Assembly (NCBI GenBank): GCA_009695265.1
Contig: SIBE01000007.1
Coordinates: 1-38,036, forward strand
DNA from: Pedosphaera sp.
GTDB lineage: Bacteria; Verrucomicrobiota; Verrucomicrobiia; Limisphaerales; SIBE01
Length of the DNA stretch: 38,036 nucleotides
Direction of reading: 5' to 3'
Shown: piece after piece, positions 27,201 through 38,009 of the stretch
How positions within the stretch are numbered: position 1 is the stretch's first letter
How the letters are laid out: every line of letters begins with the position of its first letter
Notes under the pieces: generated by a model
What the model was told of the DNA's origin: nothing
Database searches by the model: none
Seen by the model: only the letters and a program-made list of their open reading frames with translations
Translations under genes and position numbers: made by a program

Positions 27201-28589
27201 AACCTGAATTTTTTCCGTGGCCAGCCACTCGACGCCGCAGGTAAAACCATATCCTCCGGAGACGCTTGTTAAACCGCAGAGCCGGTTCCTTAGAAGCGAC
27301 CAAAGCCGCCCGCGCTTGGCCAAGCGATCGTTGTCGTGAGTTTCGCTATAGTGAACATAGACGCCCACGCGCTTGGATTGGCGCAACGCGTAATCCAGAT
27401 AATTCGCCACTTGCGAGCCGGAATAGTTTTGGAACAATTCTGAATAAGCCCATTGCATCCCGCCATCCGTCAATAAGCTCTCGGTCGCATCCCAGGATCC
27501 TCCCAGACCTTCGAGCAAGAAAATAGTTTCGGGAAATTCTTGCCGGACCTTGGCGGTAATATAACGCCAGGCTGGCATGGGCACCTTATAGCCAGCGTCG
27601 CAGCGAAAACCGTCCACTCCGCGCCGACACCAAGTCAGGAACACTTCTGCTAAATAATTCCACGGCGCAGAACTTCGATGATCGATTTCCACCAAGTCTT
27701 CCCATGTCACGCCCCAAGCCCCGGGGCTTAGGAAATTCCCCTGGCCATCCTTCAAAAACCACTCCGGCTGGTTCTCCTGAAGGGTCGATCCCCACCCCAT
27801 ATGATTCGTGACAATATCCAGGAACACGCGGCCTCCTTTGAGGTGGACAGCGTAGGTCAGCTCCCGGAATTGATCCACACCTGTAGTGCGCCGATCAAAT
27901 TCGACCAGCGCCGGATCAATGGCCATCAAGTCTTGTGACGCGTACGGGCTGCCAAATCGCCCGAACCGCGCGTACGTCGTCGGCGTCGGATTGACTGGCA
28001 GCAAGTGCAGAATACGGCAGCCCAACGTATCGAGGATGTGCGGCAACTGTTTCAGCAAGTCCCGGAACTTTCCCGATGGCGGTATCACCGCATAGCCCTG
28101 CTTTTCCAGCTTTGCCAACTGTTCATCCGACTCTTCATTTCGCGTCGTCTTGCTCGTTTTTGTATCGCCGAACATCCTTACGAAAGCGCAGTAAATCGTA
28201 TTTGAAGTTCTATAGTTATTCGAGTGGACGGTGATACCCACGTCAGGACCTTCCGGCCAATATTGGCGGCCCTTCAGATCAATCGCATAGGCTTTGGCTC
28301 GAAAGTAGCCCACTTCGGTTAACGACAAATCGATGAACCATTCCCCGGCTTCATGTTTCAGTGGAATATCACGCCAGGTAGCGCCTGCAATTGGTAATTT
28401 TCCGGCGCACGCATGAACGATTTCATCCCGCACCACAGCAGCACGGCCGAGATCGGTTCGCAGCAAAGCGCGAAAGCTTGGGGGCAGTGGCCGATTCTCC
28501 GGGCTGCGGAGCGTGAAACGGACATGGTCGCCGACAAAACGCAGCACACGTTCACCCGGTCCAGGATTCATCATTGGTATTCCACTCAT
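24228..28589 (-). CDS. Glycogen debranching enzyme: GH13 fused to GH133 amylo-alpha-1,6-glucosidase
   Basis: About 1453 residues with two catalytic halves. Residues ~90-620 are a GH13 alpha-amylase-type barrel with its conserved regions intact: FLDIVTNH, GVDGFRCDAG (nucleophile D331), FLLEGLGG (acid/base E360) and YSETHDND (D419). The C-terminal part, core from about residue 1050, is an amylo-1,6-glucosidase (GH133) with AGYPWFLDWGRDSL near 1069, LPNSIHGDD, WMDTNHPAG, GYPVEIQVLW and HNGTAWTWTFP. The middle resembles the substrate-binding N-domain of such enzymes. This is the order of eukaryotic debranching enzyme AGL (transferase then glucosidase), so one chain probably moves and then removes branch stubs of glycogen. 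I chose ATG 28589 (MSGIPMMNPGP), preceded by GAGAAT; ATG 28616 is an alternative. No signal peptide is seen, so it is cytoplasmic. Confidence 0.9.
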   Translation of the reverse strand: MSGIPMMNPGPGERVLRFVGDHVRFTLRSPENRPLPPSFRALLRTDLGRAAVVRDEIVHACAGKLPIAGATWRDIPLKHEAGEWFIDLSLTEVGYFRAKAYAIDLKGRQYWPEGPDVGITVHSNNYRTSNTIYCAFVRMFGDTKTSKTTRNEESDEQLAKLEKQGYAVIPPSGKFRDLLKQLPHILDTLGCRILHLLPVNPTPTTYARFGRFGSPYASQDLMAIDPALVEFDRRTTGVDQFRELTYAVHLKGGRVFLDIVTNHMGWGSTLQENQPEWFLKDGQGNFLSPGAWGVTWEDLVEIDHRSSAPWNYLAEVFLTWCRRGVDGFRCDAGYKVPMPAWRYITAKVRQEFPETIFLLEGLGGSWDATESLLTDGGMQWAYSELFQNYSGSQVANYLDYALRQSKRVGVYVHYSETHDNDRLAKRGRLWSLLRNRLCGLTSVSGGYGFTCGVEWLATEKIQVHSCAGMSWGNSDNLVVEMSELNKLLRDHPCFFDDAKLTRLSAVDSPVYALRRDSAEGADHLLILANTDPDHPQALALENGIYRDLGEPKMDLLGQLSPNVKPLADGKVGFTLPPAACYCLSVRSVPQGLSGDAYRRSRACAGWAFTALSEVLPIEAMGDCSWRRLGEQVDDDPRNFLAALPHVTSAPLAPTNISAPHLTTAVKDFFPQVAAWRLSDIRRITVVPPEHWFLIHDDVPFRATVESKKPVRTKQVQSVEVRNGHVACFPPGATVSDATLVLERYSSINQHLESELRFIGVEPLKAIPRLPNLQSDLVLLTNGIGGMARLCVDLGRVRSKYDCLLGANLHPRVPTDRHILAKRVRIWVNADGFISPLDQENTIEFEAGPPARWRFVANAGDGRKVEVILEIDMLDGRNTTVLRFSRPTSAPTAGADLPAHCEVRLTVRVDIEDRNFHTESHRNPGAEHHFASHCQPLKDQAGFAFTPVSDRELRVFADLAEYHHEAEWSENIPHPVEQTRGQVGGGDAYSPGWFDVPMVKGGVVHLVLTADAANPKLEEVREFKANRQAAQNLNFHRAKLPAEDAFGRQLVLATHSFVVRRDGGKTVIAGYPWFLDWGRDSLICARGLLAAGMFEEVKQLLITFGRFEQHGTLPNSIHGDDASNRDTTDAPLWYGVVCEEIASLLDENIYEVVVDRPGRTIGDILRSIAAGYIAGTPNGIRMDAKSGLIWSPKHFTWMDTNHPAGTPRVGYPVEIQVLWVRLLRQLGRLNLKSTGEAWGELANRAEASLLKYFWIEKAGYMADLLVADPGQPAASAIVDNALRSNYLLAVSFGVITQERARRCIEAALRYLVVPGALRSLAPLPVSPPLPIYGNDGRLLNNPPEPYWGRYEGDEDTRRKPAYHNGTAWTWTFPTFCEALAKAWNFQPAAVAAAKAYLGTMDRLLVEGCIGHIPEILDGDAPHNQRGCDAQAWGATEALRVWKLLNEHSSGGSDK

Positions 28590-28669
28590 AGTATTATTCT
28601 CATTAACTGGGATCATAACGTTGGTAGTGTGAGCTACAGCACACGGCATTTATTCAGCCAATTTCGCGA

Positions 28670-28690
28670 TGATTTCAATCCTGGAAATCA
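28670..28690. promoter_or_regulatory. Inverted repeat in a divergent promoter region
   Basis: TGATTTC (28670-28676) and GAAATCA (28684-28690) form a perfect 7-bp inverted repeat with a 7-nt spacer, within the 252-nt gap between the debranching-enzyme gene and the DUF1080 gene. The position fits an operator for one or both genes. No regulator gene is adjacent. Function is inferred from location only. Confidence 0.3.
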
Positions 28691-28841
28691 GAGGTGCCCA
28701 AGAGTTTTTTTACTTTCAAAATCGTATCAGAAAAATATCCTGACAGAAAATCGCCACGATTGAAAGAGAGCAGCGCATGGTGCGCGAAGAAGAATCGCCG
28801 CGGACGTCGCGGCAATAATAAATACCGCCCTCAAACAACGA

Positions 28842-29543
28842 ATGAAACTCTTCGATCTGCTCCTGACGTTGACGCTAGTGGGCCTCTCCAGCGTCTCCTG
28901 TAAACACATGACCACTGACTCAACAGGCCCGGCAAACAACGCAGGCTGGCGTGCTTTGTTCACCGGGAAGAACACCGATGGTTGGGAAATGGTCGGCCCT
29001 GGCGAGTTGAAGCTGGAGAACGGTGAGTTGGTTACCCACGGCGGAATGGGGTTGCTCTGGTACAGCCGAGAGAGATTCCGCAACTACCAAGTCCGGGTGA
29101 TCTTTAAACTGAACGCTCCCGATGACAACTCCGGTGTTTTTATTCGAATTCCTGGACGGCCTCAGACTCCGTGGGATGGCGTAAACAAGGGCTACGAAGT
29201 CCAAATCGACAATACCGGCGACGAGTGGCATCGCACGGGATGTTTATACAGCTTGACCAAAGCCAGGAACATTGTTGCTCCGAAAGTCGGCGAATGGGCA
29301 ACAATGCTCATCACCGTTGATGGCAAACGAACCGTCATTGAGATCGATGGTCAACTCGTGACCGATTACACAGAGGGCCAACCCGTGCCGGAGAAGAAGA
29401 TTTGGCACGAGCCCGACCGCGGCCCGCGGCCGGAATATGGTTACATCGGGTTGCAAAATCACGGCGGCGAAGCACACGTTCGCTTCAAGGAAGTCAGAGT
29501 CAGGCCGTTGAGCAAGGCAAAGCAGGCCAAAGCCGAGAATTGA
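28842..29543 (+). CDS. DUF1080 (3-keto-disaccharide hydrolase family) lipoprotein
   Basis: 233 residues. The leader MKLFDLLLTLTLVGLSSVSC ends in a cysteine at residue 20 that is a likely though non-consensus lipidation site. The rest is the concanavalin-like beta-sandwich of DUF1080: GWRALFTGKNTDGWEM at the start, DDNSGVFIRIPG, GYEVQIDN, the GEWATMLITVDG strand and the closing GYIGLQNHGGEAHVRFKEVRVR. Members, abundant in Verrucomicrobiota, Planctomycetota and Bacteroidota, hydrolyse or bind 3-keto-glycosides and act in the periplasm or at the surface. It is divergent from the debranching-enzyme gene. The exact substrate cannot be read from the sequence. Confidence 0.85.
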   Translation: MKLFDLLLTLTLVGLSSVSCKHMTTDSTGPANNAGWRALFTGKNTDGWEMVGPGELKLENGELVTHGGMGLLWYSRERFRNYQVRVIFKLNAPDDNSGVFIRIPGRPQTPWDGVNKGYEVQIDNTGDEWHRTGCLYSLTKARNIVAPKVGEWATMLITVDGKRTVIEIDGQLVTDYTEGQPVPEKKIWHEPDRGPRPEYGYIGLQNHGGEAHVRFKEVRVRPLSKAKQAKAEN

Positions 29544-29810
29544 ATGTCGCTGTTGTGCTAGTCGCGCGGAGCAAACCCGGAGCCTTGGGATGATGTCTGA
29601 AGCTAACCTCGCCTTTGGGTTTTGAACCGCCCGGCGCCCCGCCACTCAGGCAACGCTCCATCGCGCAAACTTTGGAGGGTAAACCAGCGCCGTTTCGATT
29701 CGCGGTTGCTCCTTTATGACGGGTTTTCCGCAGTGTTCAAAGATCATGTTCTATCGCTCCGCAAGGGAGGTTCTGATTTTAAAACTGAATTTCTGAAAAA
29801 AAACTTGTAA

Positions 29811-29826
29811 CCACAACCTATGGTGT
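29811..29826. promoter_or_regulatory. NrdR-box-like sequence
   Basis: CCACAACCTATGGTGT matches the NrdR box consensus (ACACWATATATWGTGT) at about 12 of 16 positions, including the CAC and GTG ends. NrdR is the usual repressor of ribonucleotide reductase genes, and nrdJ starts 168 nt downstream. Only one box is visible, whereas NrdR normally binds two spaced boxes, so this is tentative. Confidence 0.3.
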
Positions 29827-29870
29827 CTAGTGTCTGCTTACGCCTCTACTAAATGGGGTGGTGAGCAAAC

Positions 29871-29898
29871 TTGAAGAGTTCACCTATCTCGTTAAAGT
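29871..29898 (+). promoter_or_regulatory. Possible nrdJ promoter
   Basis: TTGAAG (29871-29876) and TAAAGT (29893-29898) with 16-nt spacing fit a sigma-70-like -35/-10 pair at four of six bases each. It would give an nrdJ leader of roughly 90 nt. The match is modest and unsupported by other evidence. Confidence 0.3.
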
Positions 29899-29993
29899 AA
29901 GGCTTTTTCTCAGATTTTAGTAGATTTTTCAACTGTAAATTTCAGCCTAAATTGCCGTAATCAACCAACAAGTCTTCCGAACCTAGACAAACC

Positions 29994-33116
<3,123 letters not shown>

Positions 33117-33133
33117 GGAGGCCCTGGGAACGG

Positions 33134-33170
33134 AACAAGCCGGGAAGCAATTCCCGGCTTGTTTTCTTTT
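33134..33170 (+). terminator. Rho-independent terminator of nrdJ
   Basis: A perfect 13-bp stem (33134-33146 with 33151-33163) is closed by a GCAA tetraloop of the stable GNRA type and followed by TTCTTTT. It starts 18 nt after the nrdJ stop. This is the strongest terminator in the window. Confidence 0.93.
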
Positions 33171-33241
33171 GATGCCTTGCCTCCGATCGATTGAATCTGA
33201 CGAAACTTGTAACAGCCTAAGAACCGGACTACTCTCCGGCC

Positions 33242-33922
33242 ATGAAAAGCAATGCCGTAGGGTTCACTCGAGAAGATCCGTGGCGTATTTTTCGGATCAT
33301 GGCCGAGTTCGTGGATTCGTTTGAAACACTATCCCAAGTAGGCCCAGCCGTCACTATCTTTGGTTCAGCCCGCACGCTCCCGAGCGATCCGTACTACCAA
33401 GCTTCCGTGGCGTTGGGGAAGGGATTGGCTAAACATCACCTGGCGGTGGTTACCGGCGGCGGACCGGGGATTATGGAAGCAGCTAATCGAGGCGCCTCAG
33501 AAGGCAAAGGCAAGTCGGTAGGTTTGAACATTGAACTCCCTTTCGAACAGAAAGGAAACCGCTTCGCCAACATCCCAGTCAACTTTCACTACTTTTTTTC
33601 CCGGAAGGTCTGCTTCGTAAAATACAGCATTGCTTTCATTTTTATGCCTGGAGGCTTTGGCACTCTCGACGAATTTTTCGAGGTCCTTACTTTGGTTCAA
33701 ACTCACCGGATCTCACGTTTTCCGCTCATCCTTTTTGGACGCGACTACTGGACCGGCCTCCTGAAATGGATGAAGAGCACTCTGGAAAAAGATGGCTTTA
33801 TCAGTCGCGGTGAGCTGGATTTATTCACGGTGACAGATGATCCCGAAGAAGCGATTGCCATCGTCGTTGATTACATGCGCCGTGTTGGACCACCGGAAAG
33901 CGTGCCGAAGGCCCTGGCATAG
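33242..33922 (+). CDS. LOG-family protein (TIGR00730 type)
   Basis: 226 residues of the LOG / lysine-decarboxylase-like Rossmann family, now known mostly as cytokinin-riboside 5'-monophosphate phosphoribohydrolases or general nucleoside-monophosphate hydrolases. The diagnostic motifs are GGGPGIMEAANRGA (residues ~74-87) and PGGFGTLDEFFE (~138-149); FGSAR opens the nucleotide-binding fold. No lysine decarboxylase activity should be assumed despite old annotations. ATG 33242 has no clear ribosome binding site. The M16 peptidase gene starts 14 nt after its stop, so they are probably co-transcribed, although a functional link is not obvious. Confidence 0.9.
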   Translation: MKSNAVGFTREDPWRIFRIMAEFVDSFETLSQVGPAVTIFGSARTLPSDPYYQASVALGKGLAKHHLAVVTGGGPGIMEAANRGASEGKGKSVGLNIELPFEQKGNRFANIPVNFHYFFSRKVCFVKYSIAFIFMPGGFGTLDEFFEVLTLVQTHRISRFPLILFGRDYWTGLLKWMKSTLEKDGFISRGELDLFTVTDDPEEAIAIVVDYMRRVGPPESVPKALA

Positions 33923-33936
33923 ATCTTTTCTACGCT

Positions 33937-35199
33937 ATGTATCAGGTCTCCAGACATAAGAACGGTTTGACTGTCATCACGGCTGCCATGCCACATATGG
34001 CCAGCGTTAGTTTGGGGATATGGGTGGCGGTGGGCGGGCGCTTTGAACCGGCTCCCCTGTGTGGAGTCTCTCACTTCATTGAACATCTGCTCTTTAAAGG
34101 AACTCGCGAACGCACCGCCAAACAGATCTCTCAGGATGTGGAAGGAATCGGTGGTTATTTGAATGCTTTTACGACCGAGGAGATCACCTGCTTTTATTCC
34201 AAAGCGAGACATGACCGCTTTCAAGAGTTGCTCGACGTGCTGATGGATATGTTTTTGAACTCGACCTTTGATCCAGTCGAAATAGACAAGGAACGGAACG
34301 TGATCAAAGAGGAGCTGGCAATGTACTTGGACCAACCTCAGCATCATGTTCAAGAACTCTTGAACGAAACACTCTGGCCCAATCAGCCACTTGGACGCCC
34401 TCTCACCGGAACGTTGGAAACAATCGAGGCAATGGCCCGCAATCATCTCTTCGACTATCAGCGCGCCAGTTACGTGAGTGCGAGCACCGTCGTCGCCGCG
34501 GCAGGCAATCTCGATCACGAGAAGGTTGTGAAGGCTGTCTCCCGTTTCGCCCGCGGCTTTACTCAAGGCAATCGTCCACAATTTATCCCGGTCTCGAGTA
34601 AGCAAACAGAACCTGCCGTTCGACTCTTCACGAAGGCGATCGAGCAAACCCAACTCGCTCTGGGCATCAGAACCTGTTCCCGTCATGACGAACGCCGGTT
34701 CGCCCTGCGCTTGCTCAATACAGTTCTCGGCGAAAATATGAGCTCCCGGCTTTTTCAAGTGGTCCGTGAAGATCACGGCCTCGCCTATTCGATCTGCAGC
34801 TCCCTCAGTTTTTTCGATGACATCGGCACATTAAACATCTCCGCTGGAGTGGAGACCGATAAACTCCGTCAAGCTCTGAAACTGATCACACAAGAATTGC
34901 ATCGCCTGTCTGAGGATCTCGTCACACCAGCCGAATTGCGCCGCGCTCGCGATTACGTGATCGGCCAGATAGATCTCAGCCTGGAGAGCACCGAGAATCA
35001 AATGATGTGGGCGGCCGAACAGTTGCTCGGGTATGGCAAGATCATTCCCGCCGCGGAAATCAAACAAAAGCTGTGTGATGTGAAGGCAAGCCAGATTCGT
35101 GCAGCGGCCCGAGAATTCTTCCGTCCTGAACGCTTGAGCCTAGCGTTGGTGAGTCCTCTCAAAACGGCAGTCGGCCTGCGTCGATGCCTGACGAACTGA
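33937..35199 (+). CDS. M16-family zinc metallopeptidase (processing-peptidase-like)
   Basis: 420 residues, like single-unit bacterial M16B peptidases (PqqL/YmxG/mitochondrial processing peptidase beta relatives). The inverted zinc motif H46-F-I-E49-H50 is intact, and the third ligand is a glutamate at E125 or E126 in IKEELAMY, at the expected distance of ~76 residues. The second half repeats the fold without a metal site and carries the R/Y pair in SSRLFQVVREDHGLAYS that helps substrate binding. No signal peptide is visible, so it is probably cytoplasmic. It lies 14 nt behind the LOG gene. Confidence 0.9.
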   Translation: MYQVSRHKNGLTVITAAMPHMASVSLGIWVAVGGRFEPAPLCGVSHFIEHLLFKGTRERTAKQISQDVEGIGGYLNAFTTEEITCFYSKARHDRFQELLDVLMDMFLNSTFDPVEIDKERNVIKEELAMYLDQPQHHVQELLNETLWPNQPLGRPLTGTLETIEAMARNHLFDYQRASYVSASTVVAAAGNLDHEKVVKAVSRFARGFTQGNRPQFIPVSSKQTEPAVRLFTKAIEQTQLALGIRTCSRHDERRFALRLLNTVLGENMSSRLFQVVREDHGLAYSICSSLSFFDDIGTLNISAGVETDKLRQALKLITQELHRLSEDLVTPAELRRARDYVIGQIDLSLESTENQMMWAAEQLLGYGKIIPAAEIKQKLCDVKASQIRAAAREFFRPERLSLALVSPLKTAVGLRRCLTN

Positions 35200-35417
35200 C
35201 GACTTACCGAAATCAAATCTTAGAAGACTCGCTGTCCGGCACACTCAAGCGGCTCTATCGAAATAACAGCAAGAAGTAGTGGAGAGCAATGCGAGGGAAA
35301 ATGGCCGGAGCAGCGCAATGATGGAGAACTTGAGAGCGGGTCGCGCCTTGACTTGCCGCGAGCACAATGTGGCCCATCGAACCTTGCCGGATTGTTGACC
35401 ACAGTATTTCGTCTCTT

Positions 35418-36881
35418 ATGGCCCCGCTCATCCAAGAGGTTTCGACTTCGCACACGCCGGAATCGCTCGTAGAGCAACTGCACGGTGAACCAGGCGTCGT
35501 GCTGTTGAGGAGCGGCCTATCGGATTCACCCCAGGCGCGGTATTCGTTCGTCACAGCAGCTCCGTTTCTCAAGTTACGCTCTTTTGGTTCGCGGTGTGAA
35601 TTGCTGTACGACGAGTCCTCCCGACACCAGTTCGGCAATCCTTGGCACATCCTGGACGGTCTCATGGCGCGCTACAAATTGCTCGACCAACTGGATCTCC
35701 CTTTCCCTCTTGGCGGATGCTTCGGTTACTGGGGTTACGACTTGAAAAACTTCGTCGAGCCGAGACTCCCGAGGCGCGCAGTGAACGATCTCGAACTGCC
35801 TGACTGCGATGTCGGTTTCTATGATAGCTTAGTCGTCTTCGACCATCGGCTGGGAAAGACGTGGATTGTTTCCACTGGATTGGACGTGGACGGCTTGCGT
35901 CACGAATCACTCGCACAGGCGCGAGTTGAATCTTGGACGGCGCGAATCGAGCAACAGCCTTCTGTCCACGCTCCGCAATTGGCACCGCACGCGACGCCCT
36001 CGGCTTCACCGGTCACTTCCAACCTCTCGCGCTCAGAATTTATCGCGCTCGTTGAGCAAGCGCAGCGTTACATTCAGGCTGGTGACATTTACCAGGTGAA
36101 CCTCTCGCATCGGTTGTCGGTTGGTTGCCCATGGTCCGGCTGGGAAATCTATCTGAGGCTTTGCGCACTCTCTCCCGCTCCATTTTCAGCTTTTCTAGAC
36201 TGTGGAGATTTTCAGATTGCCTCCTCGTCTCCAGAGCTTTTCTTGCACCTCAGCGGATCACATATCCGGACCCGGCCGATCAAAGGGACGCGCCCACGCT
36301 CATCGGATCCGGATCGGGACGCTCGGTTGAACTACGAGCTCCAAACCAGTCCCAAGGAAATGTCTGAGCTGGTCATGATTACGGACTTGCTCCGTAACGA
36401 TCTCGGGCGAGTGTGTGAATACGGTTCGGTGCACGTGCCCGAATTGGTCCGCGTGGAGCGTTATCCGCAAGTGCAGCATCTGGTCTCTACTGTGGAAGGC
36501 CGTCTGTGTCCGGATAGAACTCACTTTGCAGCGTTCGCATCGTGCTTTCCCGGCGGGAGCATCACCGGGGCGCCCAAGATTCGGGCCATGGAGATCATTG
36601 ATGAATTGGAACCGATCACTCGCGGCCCTTACACTGGCGCTCTCGGTTATCTTGGATTTAACCGCGAAAGCCAGCTCAGTATCATCATCCGCGCCGCTAT
36701 CTGCCGGGAACAGACCGCCTATTTCAACGTGGGAGCAGGCATTGTTGCTGATTCCATCCCAACTGCGGAATACGACGAAACCTTGGCGAAGGCTGGCGGC
36801 TTTCTCGCCGCTATCGAGTGTGTTAGCCCCGCCCCTTTTGCCTTTCCGGCCGCTCCAGCGCCCTCCGGCTGTCCACCCTGA
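35418..36881 (+). CDS. pabB: Aminodeoxychorismate synthase component I
   Basis: Chorismate-utilising enzyme that, with ammonia from a PabA glutaminase, makes 4-amino-4-deoxychorismate for folate. The 487 residues from ATG 35418 (MAPLIQEVS) include an N-terminal TrpE/PabB domain and the catalytic domain from about residue 210. The key lysine K289 in RPIKGTRPR marks PabB; anthranilate synthase has alanine there. SPELFL, ITDLLRNDLGRV, FPGGSITGAPK and NVGAGIVADS are other conserved blocks. An in-frame ATG at 35367 would add 17 residues. The PabC-like gene follows after 30 nt, which supports the folate assignment. The proline-rich tail after ~470 is not conserved. Confidence 0.93.
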   Translation: MAPLIQEVSTSHTPESLVEQLHGEPGVVLLRSGLSDSPQARYSFVTAAPFLKLRSFGSRCELLYDESSRHQFGNPWHILDGLMARYKLLDQLDLPFPLGGCFGYWGYDLKNFVEPRLPRRAVNDLELPDCDVGFYDSLVVFDHRLGKTWIVSTGLDVDGLRHESLAQARVESWTARIEQQPSVHAPQLAPHATPSASPVTSNLSRSEFIALVEQAQRYIQAGDIYQVNLSHRLSVGCPWSGWEIYLRLCALSPAPFSAFLDCGDFQIASSSPELFLHLSGSHIRTRPIKGTRPRSSDPDRDARLNYELQTSPKEMSELVMITDLLRNDLGRVCEYGSVHVPELVRVERYPQVQHLVSTVEGRLCPDRTHFAAFASCFPGGSITGAPKIRAMEIIDELEPITRGPYTGALGYLGFNRESQLSIIIRAAICREQTAYFNVGAGIVADSIPTAEYDETLAKAGGFLAAIECVSPAPFAFPAAPAPSGCPP

Positions 36882-36911
36882 AGGCAACTTCCATCCGCAA
36901 CACTCCAAACC

Positions 36912-37757
36912 ATGATCGTTTTTCTCAATGGCAGATTTGTTCCCGAAGAAGAGGCGGTTGTCTCGGTATTCGATCGGAGTTTTCTTTACGGCGACGGCTT
37001 GTTTGAAGCAATCCGCGTTTACAATGCCAAGCCGTTTCGCTGGACGCAGCATCTCGATCGCCTTCGGCAAGGCGCTGAGTTTCTCGGGATTAGGCTAGCC
37101 GACTCGTTCGCGGAACTCAGAACGCAAACGGAAGAATTGATTCAACGAAACCAAATGCCCGAGTGCCTCCTGCGGATGACGCTTTCACGCGGCGTTGGCA
37201 TTCGTGGCTACTCTCCCAAAGGCGCTGATCGACCAACGTTAGTCATGTCGCTCCATCCGACGCCAGCCATTGATCCAGATCATCCACTCCAGTGGAACCT
37301 CGCGACAGCATCTCTGAGAGTTCCAGCGAACGATCTTTTAGCCATTCACAAGACCTGTAACAAACTTCATCAGGTGATGGCTCGCGCCGAAGCCGAATCG
37401 AAGGGCGCGAACGAAGCGTTGTTGCTCAACACCGACGGGGAAGTTGCCGAAGGAGCCAGCAGCAATTTATGCTGGGTAGAGAATGGAACAGTTTGCACGA
37501 CGCCCCTTGCCAGCGGAATTCTCGCTGGCGTCACTCGATCCTTGGTTTTAGAACTCTGCCAAACCCTTTCGCTTCCCACTCAGGAGAAAGGCACGAAGCC
37601 CAACGTATTAAAAACCGCCGATGCCGTTTTCCTGACCTTGACCACAGTGGAGATCATCGAGGTGATCGAACTGGATGGTCATCGACTGCGTCGATCTCCG
37701 CTCGTTCAACAGATTCACCAGGCCTATCGGCGAACCGTTCAACGCGAGACAAGCTAA
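36912..37757 (+). CDS. pabC: Class IV aminotransferase, probable aminodeoxychorismate lyase
   Basis: 281-residue PLP enzyme of fold type IV. The internal aldimine lysine is K147 in IHKTCNKLHQVMA, and the family glutamate is in EVAEGASSNL. The N-terminus MIVFLNGRFV...VSVFDRSFLYGDGLFEAIRV is typical. The fold covers 4-amino-4-deoxychorismate lyase (PabC), branched-chain and D-amino-acid aminotransferases. Position 30 nt behind pabB makes PabC, which releases 4-aminobenzoate and pyruvate, the likely role. A branched-chain activity cannot be excluded from sequence alone. Confidence 0.83.
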   Translation: MIVFLNGRFVPEEEAVVSVFDRSFLYGDGLFEAIRVYNAKPFRWTQHLDRLRQGAEFLGIRLADSFAELRTQTEELIQRNQMPECLLRMTLSRGVGIRGYSPKGADRPTLVMSLHPTPAIDPDHPLQWNLATASLRVPANDLLAIHKTCNKLHQVMARAEAESKGANEALLLNTDGEVAEGASSNLCWVENGTVCTTPLASGILAGVTRSLVLELCQTLSLPTQEKGTKPNVLKTADAVFLTLTTVEIIEVIELDGHRLRRSPLVQQIHQAYRRTVQRETS

Positions 37758-37793
37758 CGGCGATGCGAGAGGACAGGTAGGTGCGTGAACTTA

Positions 37794-37825
37794 AGCGAAC
37801 GTCGAAATTGCTTGTCGCGTTTTTT
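37794..37825 (+). terminator. Weak candidate terminator after pabC
   Basis: An imperfect short stem (GCGAAC near 37795 with GTCGC near 37814-37818, one bulged base) is followed by six T residues at 37820-37825. The stem is weak and the loop long. It is in the right place to end pabB-pabC but could equally be part of the promoter region that follows. Confidence 0.3.
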
Positions 37826-37841
37826 ATGCAAAGCATAGTAT
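37812..37841 (+). promoter_or_regulatory. Candidate promoter overlapped by a palindrome
   Basis: TTGTCG (37812-37817) and TAGTAT (37836-37841), spaced 18 nt, form a possible promoter directed toward the tRNA at the right edge. The palindrome TATGCAAAGCATA (37825-37837) overlaps the spacer and the first bases of the -10 box, as a repressor site would. Both are seen; function is inferred. Confidence 0.25.
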
Positions 37842-38009
37842 CCTCCGCATTGTTTGTAGCTAAGAAGAATTATGCAACACGATGAAAAGCGGCTATTGAG
37901 CCGATAGTCGTATCGTTTGAGGATGTTGGGAAGTTAGTGATAGCGGGTTTACATGCAACATTCTTGCTTGATCGTTCAGGCTCGAACCTATTGTGGAATT
38001 GTTGAGTAT

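Larger units (their letters stand above)
29544..29993. other. 450-nt non-coding region upstream of nrdJ
   Basis: No gene is supported here. The first half is GC-rich; from ~29770 it becomes AT-rich with short repeats (AGATTTT twice near 29911-29927). It contains a NrdR-box-like sequence (29811-29826) and a possible promoter (29871-29898), listed separately. I looked for a cobalamin riboswitch, as expected for a B12-dependent enzyme, and found no convincing B12 box. Confidence 0.5.

Noticed and set aside
29544-29993. Cobalamin riboswitch expected upstream of nrdJ
   Set aside because: A GCCACTC string occurs near 29639, but the other conserved B12-riboswitch elements are not seen around it.
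35348-35376. TTGACT upstream of pabB as a promoter
   Set aside because: The matching -10 position reads GGCCCA, which is not promoter-like.
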